NCBI GenBank assembly: GCA_018266295.1
Contig: JAFEAQ010000010.1
Location: 124,001 to 188,000, forward strand
Direction of reading: 5' to 3'
DNA length: 64,000 nt
Origin: Bdellovibrionales bacterium
Lineage (GTDB): Bacteria > Bdellovibrionota > Bdellovibrionia > Bdellovibrionales > Bdellovibrionaceae
A program made the position numbers and the translations under genes. Shown piece by piece: positions 1-10,210 of the stretch. Position 1 is the stretch's first letter; every line of letters starts with the position of its first letter. A model generated the notes under the pieces. The model did not search any database. It saw only the letters and a list, made by a program, of their open reading frames with translations, and was not told where the DNA came from.

Positions 1-1
1 T

Positions 2-3000
2 GCTCGAGGACTTGAAGAGATGCTGACCCATCCGATGACGACCTCGTCCCTCACCCTGGGGCCTTTAGAAAGTATCCGGCTCTTCAAACAAGCTTTACGT
101 AAAGAACTCCAAGCCAAAGATCTTAATCTCGCCGAAAAAAATCTGTTCGCTCGCGCTCAGAACCTCGAGCACAGCCTTCTTCAGGCCACCGAGAAAAATC
201 TCAATGATTTTACTTGGCGGGATCTCAAGGCCCAGGCGTCACAGCTTCATCAAGAGGCATTGCAGCTGTATCCTACTCCCAACCACCAGGAAATCACCGG
301 CTGGGCGCTCAACATTCATGGCGACATTATTAATCTTGCCGGCGATTATCACTCGCTTCTGGCTTGGACCGAGTTTTCGATTAAACCCGTCCCCGGATCT
401 AATGAAATGCAAAAAAGCTGGAAAGAGATTCAAAAAGATCTTACGACGACCATGTCACTTGAAAAGATCGCAAGTCACGGCGGAAAAATTCTTGAAGATC
501 TGGGACACTTTAAGATTCTGTACTCACCACTCCCATCAGAAACGGCGGAGGCTGTTGACCAGCTCACGGAGTGCTTGAAAAGTTCAATTCATGCAGCTCA
601 AGGGCTTTCAGGAAAAATCAAGCACGCGCAGAAAATCTGTTACAGCCTATTTAAAAACATGAACTTCGGTATTCTGTACGATAAGAACCGCAAACTCTTT
701 TCGATTGGCTTAAGGGTTTTTGAAAATGTTCTTGATGTCAGTTACTATGATCTTCTGGCCTCGGAATCCCGCCTGCTCAGTTTTATCGCGATTGCTAAGG
801 GCGACGTTCCTGTGTCTCATTGGTTCTGTCTCGGAAGGAGTTTAGCGCAGGTCGAAAAAGGCTCCGCTCTCATTTCTTGGTCAGGATCCATGTTTGAATA
901 CCTGATGCCATCGCTGGTGATGAATACTCCTGAGGGCAGTTTAATTAAAAACACCTGTGATCTTGTAATCCAGCGGCAAGTCTCCTATGGCCACGAAAAG
1001 GGTGTTCCCTGGGGAATTTCCGAATCCGCTTATAATAAGCGCGATCTGCACATGACTTACCAATACTCCAACTTCGGCATTCCGGATCTGGCGTTAAAGC
1101 GTGGCCTTGGCTCAAACCTCGTCGTGGCTCCTTACGCGACATTGCTGGCAGCGATGTATGATCCCGCACAAGCTGCGACGAATTTGCAGCGTCTCAAAAC
1201 CATCGGGGCAAACGGTCATTACGGCTTCTACGAAGCCATAGACTATACGAGTTCACGCTTGCCGGTGGGGCAACCCTATTCGGTGATTAAAGCCTATATG
1301 GCCCACCATCAAGGCATGTCGCTTGTCTCATTAACGAACTTCTTTTTTGATAATTACATGTGCCGGCTCTTCCATGCAGAACCGCTCGTACAGGCCACAG
1401 AGATTCTACTGCAAGAACGCACTCCGCGGGCTGTGGGAGTGATTCCCGCCGCTGGAGACCACAACCGCGTCATTGTTCGCGAAGAGGTCGCCGCGGTTTC
1501 AAGGCGCTATCATAGTGTCGATCGCCCGACTCCGCGGACACAGCTCTTATCAAACGGAAACTATTCCGTGATGCTCACGTCGGCGGGTTCTGGCTTTAGC
1601 CGCTTTCAAAACCTTGCCGTCACCCGTTGGCGCGAAGACGTCACCCAAGATCACTGGGGAAGTTATATCTTCATCAAAGACCGGGATAAAAACCTGACTT
1701 GGTCGGCAACTTATCAACCCCTCGGCAAAGCGGTGGAAAGTTACGAAGTCACTTTCGCCGAAGACCGTGTGTTATTTGAACGTGAAGACGAAGAGATCCG
1801 CTCTAAACTGGAGATTTTTATTTCTCCGGAGTCGAGCGCTGAAATTCGCCACCTCACACTGACAAACGAATCCGACGCCCCTCGAGAGCTTGAGATAACC
1901 TCTTATGCTGAAATCGTGATGAATACTCCCGCCGCGGATATTGCTCACCCTGCCTTTTCAAACCTTTTCATGGAAACCGAATTTATTCCTGAGCACCAGG
2001 CACTGATTGCACGCCGACGCCCGCGCTCAGCAAAAGAAACGGAACTGTGGACCTCGCAAATTCTTTCACTTCAAAATCCGACGAATTTCGAAATCGAGTA
2101 TGAAACAGACCGTATGAAATTTCTAGGCCGCGGCCGCGATATCCGTCATGCGCGGGCGATAAATACAAACGAAAAACTCACCCGGTCCGTTGGCGCGGTT
2201 CTGGATCCGATTTTTAGCCTGCGAACACGAGTGCATCTCGAACCCGGAGCCACAACCACGATTCAGTTCACAACGGCCGTCGCCACCTCCCGCGATGAAA
2301 TCCTACGGCTCGCGGAAAGCTATCATGAAGCCGGCAGTTACGAGCGAGTTTCGTCTCTTGCCTGGGCCCAGGCTCAGGTCAAGATGCACTACCTCAATAT
2401 TGAACCAGATGAGGCCCATCTTTATCAGCGCCTGGCTTCAAGATTATTCTATCTGGATTCTTCTCTGCGCCCCGCAAGTTCTATTATAAAACACAACAAG
2501 CGTGATCTGACACAGCTCTGGGCCCAGGGTATTTCCGGCGACTTCCCAATAATTCTTGTTCGCGTAGAAGAAAACGAAGATCGGGTGATCGTGCGCCAGC
2601 TTTTAAAAGCCCAAGAGTACTTCGCGATGAAACGGCTGACCGTGGATCTTGTCATTATGAACGGCAAAGAACATTCCTACGGTCAAGAGCTTCAACAAAT
2701 GCTGGAGGCCATGGTTCACATGTCGCCGCCACCGGCCGAGCTGCCTCAATCCCGCGGCAAGGTTTTCATTATCCGCGAAGACCTACTGACCCGTGAAGAC
2801 CGCTTAGTCATCTACACCGAAGCGCGTGTCGCTTTGTTTGCAAGTCAGGGAAGTCTTTCAGATCAAGTCAATCGCATGCTTCATACACTCCCTCCCCCTG
2901 CCGCCGGCGTAGAAATTCAATGTCACGAAAAAGCCCCTCCACTTGAAACTCCCGAGCTAGAATACTTTAACGGCGTCGGCGGATTTACTCCGGATGGCCG

Positions 3001-5404
3001 CGAATACGTCATTGCACTTAAAAATGAAAACGACGCAACACCGGCACCGTGGATCAATGTTATTTCTAATGGCAAGTTCGGTTTCCAGGTTTCCGAAAGT
3101 GGTTCTGGCTATACGTGGTCCATGAATAGCCGCGAAAATCAGATCACGCCGTGGTCGAACGATCCCGTTTGCGACCCCTGCGGCGAGTGCTTTTATATTT
3201 TTGATTTGGACTCCCGCTGCTTATGGAGTCCGACCGCCCTCCCGATCCGAGTCAAAGAGGCGACTTATATCGCACGCCACGGACAAGGGTACTCACGCTT
3301 TGAGCACCTCTCGCATGGCATTCATAGCACGCTCACGCAGTTTGTACCGATGGATCAGCCGGTGAAGATCTCAGAGATCCGACTCGAAAACCGTTCGAAC
3401 CAATGGCGCCGCTTATCGGTTTATTCCTATGTTGAGTGGCTCCTCGGCTTTTCGCGGGCAACGATGGCACCTACGACCGTGACTGAGTTCGACAGCGACA
3501 CCGGCGCCATGTTTGCATTCAATGCCCGTCATAACGAGTATGGAACTCGCATCGCTTTTGCCGGCTTCCTCAATCACAAACAAACCATGACCGGAGATCG
3601 CCGTGAGTTCATCGGCAGAAACAGCAGTCTTCGCCGACCGCTCGGCATTCTGCGCAGCGAACAGCTTTCAAACCGCACTGGCGCCGCCTTTGATCCGTGC
3701 GGTGCCTTTCAGACGGATATTGTGATCGGCCCCGGAGAAGCCGTGAAGCTTCCATTCATCCTTGGTCAGGCAGAAAGCCGCGAAGAGGCCCACGGAATTA
3801 TTCTTGAGCTCCGCAATCAGTTCACCGAAAACATGCTTGCGAGTGTCATCGCCCAATGGAACGAATGGCTGGATAAAGTTCAGGTAGAAACTCCGGATAA
3901 ATCCTTTGATTTACTGTTAAACCGCTGGCTGCTTTATCAAAATATCAGCTGTCGTTACTGGGCACGCTCCGGATTCTATCAGGCCGGCGGCGCCTTTGGC
4001 TTCCGCGACCAATTGCAAGACGTTATGGCACTGACCATCTCGATGCCTGAAACTGCACGCAAACACATCTTGCGCGCCTCAAGCCGTCAGTTCCTTGAAG
4101 GCGACGTTCAGCATTGGTGGCATCCGCCGCTGGGCCGAGGCGTGCGCACGCATTTTTCGGATGACCTCCTATGGCTGCCGTTTGTGACTTTCAATTACTT
4201 GCAAGTGACGAAGGACTTTTCGATCCTCGATCAAGAAACGAACTTCCTAGAAGGCCCTCTGTTAACTCAAGAGCAGGAAGATTCGTACTTCACACCGACG
4301 ACCTCGCAAGAAAGTGCGAGTCTCTTTGAGCACTGCGCCCGGGCCTTGGACCGAAGCTTAAAAGTCGGCGTCCATGGTCTGCCTCTGATGGGTTGTGGCG
4401 ACTGGAATGACGGCATGAACCGCGTTGGTAAAGACGGTAAAGGTGAAAGCGTCTGGCTCGGCTGGTTCCTGCATCAGAACTTGATTCAATTCTCAGCCAT
4501 TGCCGACGCCCGCGATGAAAAGTTGCGTGCTCAAAACTGGCGCAATCACGCGGCTCATTTAAAGAGCGCGCTAGAGGATAAGGGCTGGGATGGTGACTGG
4601 TACCGCCGCGCTTTCTATGACGACGGCACGCCTCTCGGTTCCCGCCAAAGTGTTGAGTGCCAAATCGATTCGCTGACACAAACCTGGGCAGTGATTTCCG
4701 AAGCCGCGGATCCGTCCCGTGCACGTCATGCGATGCAGGCAATAGAAAAATATCTCGTCAACAATGAAGCGCGGATCATTCAACTTTTTACTCCGCCTTT
4801 TGATAAAACCGATCACGATCCAGGATACATCAAGGGCTATTTGCCGGGGGTCCGTGAAAATGGCGGCCAGTACACCCATGCCGCGGCTTGGGTGATTATC
4901 GCCCATGCAATGCTTGGCAACGGAGCCAAGGCCCACGAGATGTTCCAGCTCGTCAACCCGATCCTGCATGGTGATTCACCGGAGCACACCGCACACTACA
5001 AAATTGAACCCTATGTTGTCGCCGGCGATGTTTACTCGCAAAAGCAACATCCAGGCCGTGGTGGCTGGAGCTGGTACACAGGTTCGGCAGGATGGCTTTA
5101 CCGCGCAGGCCTTGAGTATATGCTTGGGTTGCGGCTCCGTGGTGAAGAGCTTTCCATTGATCCGTGTATTCCGCCGGATTGGAAAGACTTTCGGATTCGC
5201 TATCGTCATAAATCGGCAACCTACGACATCCTTGTTGAAAACCCAGCGGGGGTTTCCCAGGGCGTGCAGAAGATCGAGATTGACGGAAAAGTGATTGCCG
5301 GTGATCAGTTCATCCCACTCATAGACGATGGCAAAACTCACTCTGTTCAGATTCTGTTAGGAGCGGAAACTCAGCCCGAACGCGAAAGCCCCCTCAGCCA
5401 ATAA
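2..5404 (+). CDS. cyclic beta-1,2-glucan synthase-like protein, C-terminal part (5' end outside window)
   Basis: The reading frame is open to the left edge, so the visible ATG at position 20 is probably internal; family members (NdvB/ChvB/Cgs) are about 2800 residues and only the last 1800 are here. A glycoamylase-like domain (PF10091 type) lies near residue 243 counted from position 20 (DLLASESRLLSF, then IAKGDVPVSHWF). A C-terminal GH94 phosphorylase-like catalytic domain follows, with GFRDQLQDVMAL near residue 1326 and GCGDWNDGMNRVG near 1458; the Asp of DWNDGM is the expected general acid. Known family members make cyclic glucans from UDP-glucose through an N-terminal, membrane-bound GT84 domain, which would lie upstream of the window. 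The protein could instead be a GT36/GH94 relative acting on another beta-glucan. The family assignment is firm; the product is inferred. Confidence 0.9.
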   Translation, partial: ARGLEEMLTHPMTTSSLTLGPLESIRLFKQALRKELQAKDLNLAEKNLFARAQNLEHSLLQATEKNLNDFTWRDLKAQASQLHQEALQLYPTPNHQEITGWALNIHGDIINLAGDYHSLLAWTEFSIKPVPGSNEMQKSWKEIQKDLTTTMSLEKIASHGGKILEDLGHFKILYSPLPSETAEAVDQLTECLKSSIHAAQGLSGKIKHAQKICYSLFKNMNFGILYDKNRKLFSIGLRVFENVLDVSYYDLLASESRLLSFIAIAKGDVPVSHWFCLGRSLAQVEKGSALISWSGSMFEYLMPSLVMNTPEGSLIKNTCDLVIQRQVSYGHEKGVPWGISESAYNKRDLHMTYQYSNFGIPDLALKRGLGSNLVVAPYATLLAAMYDPAQAATNLQRLKTIGANGHYGFYEAIDYTSSRLPVGQPYSVIKAYMAHHQGMSLVSLTNFFFDNYMCRLFHAEPLVQATEILLQERTPRAVGVIPAAGDHNRVIVREEVAAVSRRYHSVDRPTPRTQLLSNGNYSVMLTSAGSGFSRFQNLAVTRWREDVTQDHWGSYIFIKDRDKNLTWSATYQPLGKAVESYEVTFAEDRVLFEREDEEIRSKLEIFISPESSAEIRHLTLTNESDAPRELEITSYAEIVMNTPAADIAHPAFSNLFMETEFIPEHQALIARRRPRSAKETELWTSQILSLQNPTNFEIEYETDRMKFLGRGRDIRHARAINTNEKLTRSVGAVLDPIFSLRTRVHLEPGATTTIQFTTAVATSRDEILRLAESYHEAGSYERVSSLAWAQAQVKMHYLNIEPDEAHLYQRLASRLFYLDSSLRPASSIIKHNKRDLTQLWAQGISGDFPIILVRVEENEDRVIVRQLLKAQEYFAMKRLTVDLVIMNGKEHSYGQELQQMLEAMVHMSPPPAELPQSRGKVFIIREDLLTREDRLVIYTEARVALFASQGSLSDQVNRMLHTLPPPAAGVEIQCHEKAPPLETPELEYFNGVGGFTPDGREYVIALKNENDATPAPWINVISNGKFGFQVSESGSGYTWSMNSRENQITPWSNDPVCDPCGECFYIFDLDSRCLWSPTALPIRVKEATYIARHGQGYSRFEHLSHGIHSTLTQFVPMDQPVKISEIRLENRSNQWRRLSVYSYVEWLLGFSRATMAPTTVTEFDSDTGAMFAFNARHNEYGTRIAFAGFLNHKQTMTGDRREFIGRNSSLRRPLGILRSEQLSNRTGAAFDPCGAFQTDIVIGPGEAVKLPFILGQAESREEAHGIILELRNQFTENMLASVIAQWNEWLDKVQVETPDKSFDLLLNRWLLYQNISCRYWARSGFYQAGGAFGFRDQLQDVMALTISMPETARKHILRASSRQFLEGDVQHWWHPPLGRGVRTHFSDDLLWLPFVTFNYLQVTKDFSILDQETNFLEGPLLTQEQEDSYFTPTTSQESASLFEHCARALDRSLKVGVHGLPLMGCGDWNDGMNRVGKDGKGESVWLGWFLHQNLIQFSAIADARDEKLRAQNWRNHAAHLKSALEDKGWDGDWYRRAFYDDGTPLGSRQSVECQIDSLTQTWAVISEAADPSRARHAMQAIEKYLVNNEARIIQLFTPPFDKTDHDPGYIKGYLPGVRENGGQYTHAAAWVIIAHAMLGNGAKAHEMFQLVNPILHGDSPEHTAHYKIEPYVVAGDVYSQKQHPGRGGWSWYTGSAGWLYRAGLEYMLGLRLRGEELSIDPCIPPDWKDFRIRYRHKSATYDILVENPAGVSQGVQKIEIDGKVIAGDQFIPLIDDGKTHSVQILLGAETQPERESPLSQ

Positions 5405-5428
5405 ACTGCTGGGGGCCGTCTCTTTTTC
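5388..5428 (+). terminator. intrinsic terminator overlapping the end of the glucan synthase gene
   Basis: The 5' arm GCCCCC-tc-AGC (5388-5398) lies inside the last codons and pairs with GCTGGGGGC (5408-5416). The hairpin is followed by a T-rich stretch (tctcttttt). It fits a rho-independent terminator with a two-base bulge. Confidence 0.65.
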
Positions 5429-5450
5429 GTCATTGAGCGCGATTTTGGTC

Positions 5451-5478
5451 TTGCCTCACCGGGGTCCTGTGTTAGCAT
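5451..5478 (+). promoter_or_regulatory. possible sigma-70 promoter for hflX
   Basis: TTGCCT (5451-5456) and TAGCAT (5473-5478) are separated by 16 bp, each matching the consensus at four of six positions. They sit between the upstream terminator and the hflX start. Read by eye only. Confidence 0.3.
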
Positions 5479-5536
5479 AAATACAAGAGCATAGAGGCCA
5501 TGCAGGCCTTGAGAGAGAAGCAGGAGATACAGAGAT

Positions 5537-6805
5537 TTGACTCAAAACCAAGTCCATATCAAAGCCAGTGATCGTGCGATTGTCGTTGGTGTAGGTCTCA
5601 AGACCGAACCTCTTTCTGAAATCAAAGAAAATCTTTTAGAACTCGAAGAACTTGTCAGTGCCGCGGGTGGAGAAATTGTTGGGTCTGTGATCCAAACTCT
5701 GCCGGCGTGGAATCCTGCGACCTTAATTGGTTCCGGAAAGGTCGAAGAAATCCGCGAGATGGTGCGCGAAGCAAATGCAAACCTTGTGGTTCTTGACCAC
5801 CACCTCACCGGCGTCCAAAGCCGTAACTTGGCGCAATCCATGGGCACGCGTGTGATTGACCGCAATCAGCTTATTTTAGATATTTTTGCTCAGCGGGCGC
5901 AGACCTTCGAAGGTAAACTTCAAGTAGAACTTGCACAGTTGCTTGATCAAATGCCCCGCATGGTCGGTGCGTGGATGGAATCTCTGTCTCGTCAAGGGGG
6001 CGGTATCGGGACGCGAGGTCCTGGTGAAACAGCGCTCGAGAGTGACCGCCGCCGCATCCGCGAAAAAGTTGCGCTGATTCGTAAGAAACTCGAGTCGGTG
6101 AGCAAAAACCGTCAGCAACATAGAAACTCGCGACGCCGTCACGAGATCCCAAGTTTTGCTTTGATCGGATACACGAACTCCGGAAAGAGCTCTTTGCTCA
6201 ACCGCCTCACCGGCTCGCAGGTGATGGCCAAGAATCAAGTGTTTGCAACCTTGGACCCGACAACGCGAAAGATCTTCCTGCCGGAAGGGCCTCCAGCTGT
6301 TGTCACCGACACCGTAGGATTTATCCGCAAACTTCCACCACAGTTGATTGAAGCTTTTAAAGCGACACTTGAAGAAAGTGCCGAAGCTGATGTGCTTTTG
6401 CATGTCATTGACTTATCTTCGCCCAACATGCTTCGTCAGATCGAAGTGGTTGAGGCCCTGATTAAAGAATTCAACTGGCAGGATAAGAAAATCATCCATG
6501 TCTTCAATAAGTGTGATGTGGCGCCGATTGAAAAACAATTTCAGGTGCGCCTCTACCCGCGTGTGTTTGTGAGTGCGCTGACCGGCCAAGGGATGGAGCA
6601 GTTGAAAAAGCTCATGGTGGAAAGCATTCAAGGCATGCAAACCGATGTGCAGCTCTACTTCCCGCGCAGTGAAGAATTTAAAATTTACGATCTGGATCGT
6701 GAGACCAAAATCCTTCGCAAAGAGACGGCAACGGAAGGTACTGTGTGTTATACGCAGTTGACTCCGGCACTCATCACGCGCTGGAAAGACTACATCGTTA
6801 AGTAG
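5537..6805 (+). CDS. hflX: GTPase HflX
   Basis: This is a ribosome-associated GTPase of the Obg-HflX group; known HflX proteins bind the 50S subunit and split stalled or stressed ribosomes. The N-terminal HflX domain carries the family stretch RTQG-type glycine-rich region (GGIGTRGPGETALE), followed by a helical linker and a G domain: P-loop GYTNSGKSS near residue 210, DTVGF near 257 and NKCD near 323. At 422 residues the length is normal. Translation appears to start at TTG (5537), because AGGAGA lies nine bases upstream and no ATG is suitably placed. It is a single-gene unit between a terminator and an unrelated secreted protein. All nucleotide-binding motifs look intact. Confidence 0.95.
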   Translation: MTQNQVHIKASDRAIVVGVGLKTEPLSEIKENLLELEELVSAAGGEIVGSVIQTLPAWNPATLIGSGKVEEIREMVREANANLVVLDHHLTGVQSRNLAQSMGTRVIDRNQLILDIFAQRAQTFEGKLQVELAQLLDQMPRMVGAWMESLSRQGGGIGTRGPGETALESDRRRIREKVALIRKKLESVSKNRQQHRNSRRRHEIPSFALIGYTNSGKSSLLNRLTGSQVMAKNQVFATLDPTTRKIFLPEGPPAVVTDTVGFIRKLPPQLIEAFKATLEESAEADVLLHVIDLSSPNMLRQIEVVEALIKEFNWQDKKIIHVFNKCDVAPIEKQFQVRLYPRVFVSALTGQGMEQLKKLMVESIQGMQTDVQLYFPRSEEFKIYDLDRETKILRKETATEGTVCYTQLTPALITRWKDYIVK

Positions 6806-6874
6806 TTCCTTCGTCGAGTCTAGGATTCCCCCAAGAAGCTCAACATCTGTTGCCCATGGACCGATAGTGGAAAT

Positions 6875-8209
6875 ATGGGTACTACTCAAACTCTCCTTAT
6901 CCATACCATGGTGGCTCTTTTCGTCCCGATCATTGCCTCCGCTGAAGTGAATGCTCCCGCGAATCGCGTGATGTGCATCAATGGTCCTATGGAGAAAAAC
7001 AAAGAATTCATCGTCAGTGTTGACGTAAACAAAGACCCCCTGCATTTGGAATTCTTAAAATCGCAGCAGCCGAAGAAGGCCGCGCCACCGGCTCGCGTTG
7101 CGGGTGAAGTCGCTGCGGAAACGGCCCCGACAGTGATGACAGATATCGAGTCTTGCTTTCCAACAGACGCGTCGAAGAAAAATTATAGCTGGTTTGCGCA
7201 GTTACGAGACTATATCAACTCGGTCACCGACACGCATACGGAAAGCAGCATGATGCCTGAGACTGCTAAAAAAGAAATCACAGAGCTCGCAAAGCATGCT
7301 CCGCCGACACAGACTTCTCCGAAGATAAAGCGCGAGTGTATTGCAGCTTCAATGACCCGCTCTCCGGGGAACGATGGCTATACATGCGGCTATCCGACGG
7401 CGAAAGAAGCCAAGCGAGGCTTTTCGGCGAAAACTCAGAGTGTGCCTAAGCCTTACGGCAAAGCCGGCGGCGAGACCTTGCAGTGTTTGAATGATCGCAT
7501 GGTGGACTACATGACTTTTGCGGTAAACAGCGCCCTGGAGTGCATGTCAGGCGACGAGCCGATTGACTCCCGCGTGATTTATAAAAAGCTCAATAATGAA
7601 ACGGGCTTTACACCGTCATTAGCTTCTATTGGCGGTATGGGCATTGGTCAAACGACCTCGCCTGCTAAAAACGAGCTCACGGACCGTAAGCTCGGCAAAG
7701 GTCGCTATATTTTAGAAAACATCGTGAACAGTAAAAAACCTGAGTGCAATGGCTTTAAGGGCGTTGCCGCTGCTGACTTGAAGCGGTCTCCGTCCGTGAA
7801 AAACACCTGTGACTGGGTCAATCCCGGAGATGGCCTTGCGCGCAGCCTGATGTACACCATCGGCTATTATCTGACCATGCGTGATCAGTACGTGATTCCA
7901 ACACTTGAAAAGCGCTCAGTAAAACTTATTGAAAACAAAAGCCTTGTCAGCGACTTCACAGCTATTGCCTATGGTGCGGAAGGTTTGGACCATGCGAAGT
8001 GGTTGATGCAAAAATACCGTGTCGGCCGTGGCACGAACGCAAAGACTTTGCAAAACAATATCCGCAAGGACAGCGTCTACCTCTCGAACATCAAAGATAA
8101 AATGCAAGAGATCAGCTGTATCCGCCAGGGTAAAGCCGCCGACAAAGCTTGCAAACAACAGCCAATTTCAGAAGCCGATGCCGAGGCAGATTCATGCATA
8201 ACAAAATAG
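6875..8209 (+). CDS. secreted protein of unknown function, cysteine-containing
   Basis: 444 residues beginning with a plausible Sec signal peptide (hydrophobic residues 7-21, cleavage after IASA). The mature part has about a dozen cysteines spread along it, an Ala/Pro-rich linker (residues 66-85) and no domain I recognise, so it probably folds in the periplasm with disulfides. The ribosome site is weak (GTGGA). The next gene, also exported, begins 16 bases before this one ends, so the two are translated together and may act together. Function unknown. Confidence 0.8.
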   Translation: MGTTQTLLIHTMVALFVPIIASAEVNAPANRVMCINGPMEKNKEFIVSVDVNKDPLHLEFLKSQQPKKAAPPARVAGEVAAETAPTVMTDIESCFPTDASKKNYSWFAQLRDYINSVTDTHTESSMMPETAKKEITELAKHAPPTQTSPKIKRECIAASMTRSPGNDGYTCGYPTAKEAKRGFSAKTQSVPKPYGKAGGETLQCLNDRMVDYMTFAVNSALECMSGDEPIDSRVIYKKLNNETGFTPSLASIGGMGIGQTTSPAKNELTDRKLGKGRYILENIVNSKKPECNGFKGVAAADLKRSPSVKNTCDWVNPGDGLARSLMYTIGYYLTMRDQYVIPTLEKRSVKLIENKSLVSDFTAIAYGAEGLDHAKWLMQKYRVGRGTNAKTLQNNIRKDSVYLSNIKDKMQEISCIRQGKAADKACKQQPISEADAEADSCITK

Positions 8210-8616
8210 TTATTTTAATCACATTCATGGTCAGCGTCACTGCTTTGGCTTCGCCAAAAGATGTCGCGGCCATGATAAAGGAATCCCAGTCTCTTCGCGA
8301 AGCAGCAGCGAAAGAAACAAGCGCCGCGGGCCGATTGAAGAAATTAAAAGAATTCGAAACAAGTCTCAACGCTGAGATCAAGTCCTATGAAAAAGCTTCG
8401 CCAACCGAGGGCGGTGATGCGGAAGAAAAAGTCGTCAAATTCTCATTCCGTTTCGAACCAATCTTTGACCTGAGCAAAAAGAAATTCACAAAAACCGACT
8501 GCGACAAAGCTAAGGGCCGCATCGAGCTTGAAGACATGAGCGGCAAACCCGAAGGCTCCCCGCTCTCCGCCAACGCCGAGGAAGCATTGAAGTGGCTTGA
8601 GGTGGTTTGCAAGTAG
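8194..8616 (+). CDS. small secreted protein of unknown function
   Basis: 140 residues. The frame is open further upstream, but the start at 8194 is preferred because GAGGCAG sits just before it and the protein then begins with a clean signal peptide (MHNKIVILITFMVSVTALA). The mature part is charged and probably helical around residues 25-65, with two cysteines near the C-terminus. It overlaps the preceding secreted protein gene by 16 bases. No family recognised. Confidence 0.75.
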   Translation: MHNKIVILITFMVSVTALASPKDVAAMIKESQSLREAAAKETSAAGRLKKLKEFETSLNAEIKSYEKASPTEGGDAEEKVVKFSFRFEPIFDLSKKKFTKTDCDKAKGRIELEDMSGKPEGSPLSANAEEALKWLEVVCK

Positions 8617-8626
8617 CGATCGCTAC
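8613..8626. repeat. 14-bp perfect palindrome at the stop codon
   Basis: GTAGCGATCGCTAC is self-complementary and includes the TAG stop of the small secreted protein gene. No T-tract follows, so it is not a clear terminator. It may be a protein-binding site or chance. Confidence 0.35.
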
Positions 8627-8743
8627 GGTGACGAAATCTTCGACATCCGCTTCCGTAGACAGGTCTTTTTTACATTACCGCCGGGCCCTGAGCTCACCAT
8701 ATCCAGCTATTGCGGCAACGATATTGCACCTTTTTAGAGTCCT

Positions 8744-10165
8744 ATGAAGAAATCAAAGTTTGCTCTGGCTGTGATAGGTTTGCTGTGGCTGACGATGGCA
8801 AGCACAGCGCTGGCGATGACACCGGTTCATTCGAATCAGAGCCACGAACTGCTGTTGATTACCAATGGGTCTGCGGCCCTTCAGGCCCGTCTTGAAATGA
8901 TCGAGCGTGCGCAAACTTCAGTGGCCATCGAATCCTATCTCCTGGTCGCCGATAGTTCCGGAAAGTTCCTGCTTCAAGCTCTGCAAAAAAGAGCCAAGGC
9001 CGGAGTGAAGGTGCGAATTCTTTGTGACCTTTTAGATCAAGCTCTGGATCCGTTTTTAGCCACCGTCCTTGCAGAAGACGGCATCGAGGTTAAATATTAT
9101 CGCCCCTCTTCCATGGCAAAGCTGTGGGTTTCAAAGGGCCACAGAAATCATCGCAAGACTTTTATTGTCGACGGACGTGAAATGATCGTCGGTGGGCGCA
9201 ACAGTGCGGATCGGTACATGGATATCCCTAACCACCGCAACTTTCTTTTTGTCGACTATGAACTTGCCGTCAAAGGACCCATCGTTGAAGACGTCCTCGC
9301 AAGTTTTAACGAGTATTGGTCAAGCCCCCTCAGTGAAAAGGTGGCTGCGAGCCGCCATCCTTCAAAGGGTCCTAGCTGGTCCTCCATCAACTCCAGCAAC
9401 CCAAGCGAGCGTGAGTGGCAAGCCCGCCAGTTCCTGGTGGAATCCCCAGAAGATCAAGCTTTACGCCTTCAGGTAGCCACCCTCGGTATCAAAGCCCTCG
9501 AGGCCTCACCGACGTTTGAATCGAAGTCCCTTTGGTGGGTCGGCGACGAGCCCATGAACAGCGACTCGAGCCGCAAGGTCCAAGGTTTTGTTCTCGACCA
9601 TATCATCCAGGCACAGCACAGTTTTTCCGCTGAAGAATGGGCTTTCATTACGACTCCAGAAATGGAACAAGCTCTGGATCAGCTCTTGACTAAAAAGGTT
9701 CGCATCGAAATCCTCACCAATAGCTATCCTTCCGCATCGGATCCTATTTTAACCCACATTGCTCATCCCATTGAAGCTCGATGGGTGCAAAAAGGCGTGC
9801 GCATTCTGGAGCTTCAAGCGATCCCCGTGCCTGGTAGTAACATGAGCGCTCCACCTGGAACCCGATTTGGAACTCACGCAAAAACCTTCGTCATCGATGG
9901 AAAAGACACCTTTATCGGAAGCTACAACTTCGATCCGCGATCACAAAACATCAACTCCGAAGACGGCCTTTATATCGAAAATCTTCCCGAACTTGCTAAA
10001 GCGGTTGAACAAACCATGAAAACTCGAATGTCGGTCGCGTGGGAGATGAATGCCAAAGGCGAATACGTCAACGGCCCTCCCGTCGACCAAACGATCCCCA
10101 AAGGAGAGCGCTTCAAAACCCATGTTTTGGGCGGGCTCGCAGAATATCTGCGCGGACTTTTTTAG
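8744..10165 (+). CDS. secreted phospholipase D-like protein (two HKD motifs)
   Basis: 473 residues with an N-terminal signal sequence (AVIGLLWLTMASTALA). Two PLD active-site motifs are intact: HRKTFIVDG near residue 136, followed by GGRNSADRY, and HAKTFVIDG near residue 377, followed by GSYNFDPRS. Known members use the two histidines to hydrolyse or transfer phosphodiester head groups; cardiolipin synthases and secreted phospholipases share this layout. There are no N-terminal transmembrane helices of the ClsA type, only a cleavable-looking signal, so a periplasmic or secreted enzyme acting on phospholipid is more likely than a housekeeping cardiolipin synthase. It stands alone and no strong ribosome site is visible. 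The substrate cannot be read from sequence. Confidence 0.85.
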   Translation: MKKSKFALAVIGLLWLTMASTALAMTPVHSNQSHELLLITNGSAALQARLEMIERAQTSVAIESYLLVADSSGKFLLQALQKRAKAGVKVRILCDLLDQALDPFLATVLAEDGIEVKYYRPSSMAKLWVSKGHRNHRKTFIVDGREMIVGGRNSADRYMDIPNHRNFLFVDYELAVKGPIVEDVLASFNEYWSSPLSEKVAASRHPSKGPSWSSINSSNPSEREWQARQFLVESPEDQALRLQVATLGIKALEASPTFESKSLWWVGDEPMNSDSSRKVQGFVLDHIIQAQHSFSAEEWAFITTPEMEQALDQLLTKKVRIEILTNSYPSASDPILTHIAHPIEARWVQKGVRILELQAIPVPGSNMSAPPGTRFGTHAKTFVIDGKDTFIGSYNFDPRSQNINSEDGLYIENLPELAKAVEQTMKTRMSVAWEMNAKGEYVNGPPVDQTIPKGERFKTHVLGGLAEYLRGLF

Positions 10166-10171
10166 TGTGAA

Positions 10172-10195
10172 GGGATGGCCGGTTGCGACCATCCC
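10172..10195. terminator. hairpin between convergent genes
   Basis: GGGATGG (10172-10178) pairs with CCATCCC (10189-10195), with an inner CG/CG pair and a GTTG loop. It lies between the PLD-like gene and the DUF1428 gene, which converge. No T-run follows on either strand, so it may be a weak terminator or an mRNA 3'-end stabiliser. Confidence 0.4.
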
Positions 10196-10210
10196 CGATT
10201 CATAACAAGG

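Noticed and set aside
4290-4969. Long minus-strand open frames inside the glucan synthase gene
   Set aside because: The plus strand has conserved GH94 catalytic motifs here; the reverse frames are Arg/His/Ser-rich products of its codon bias.
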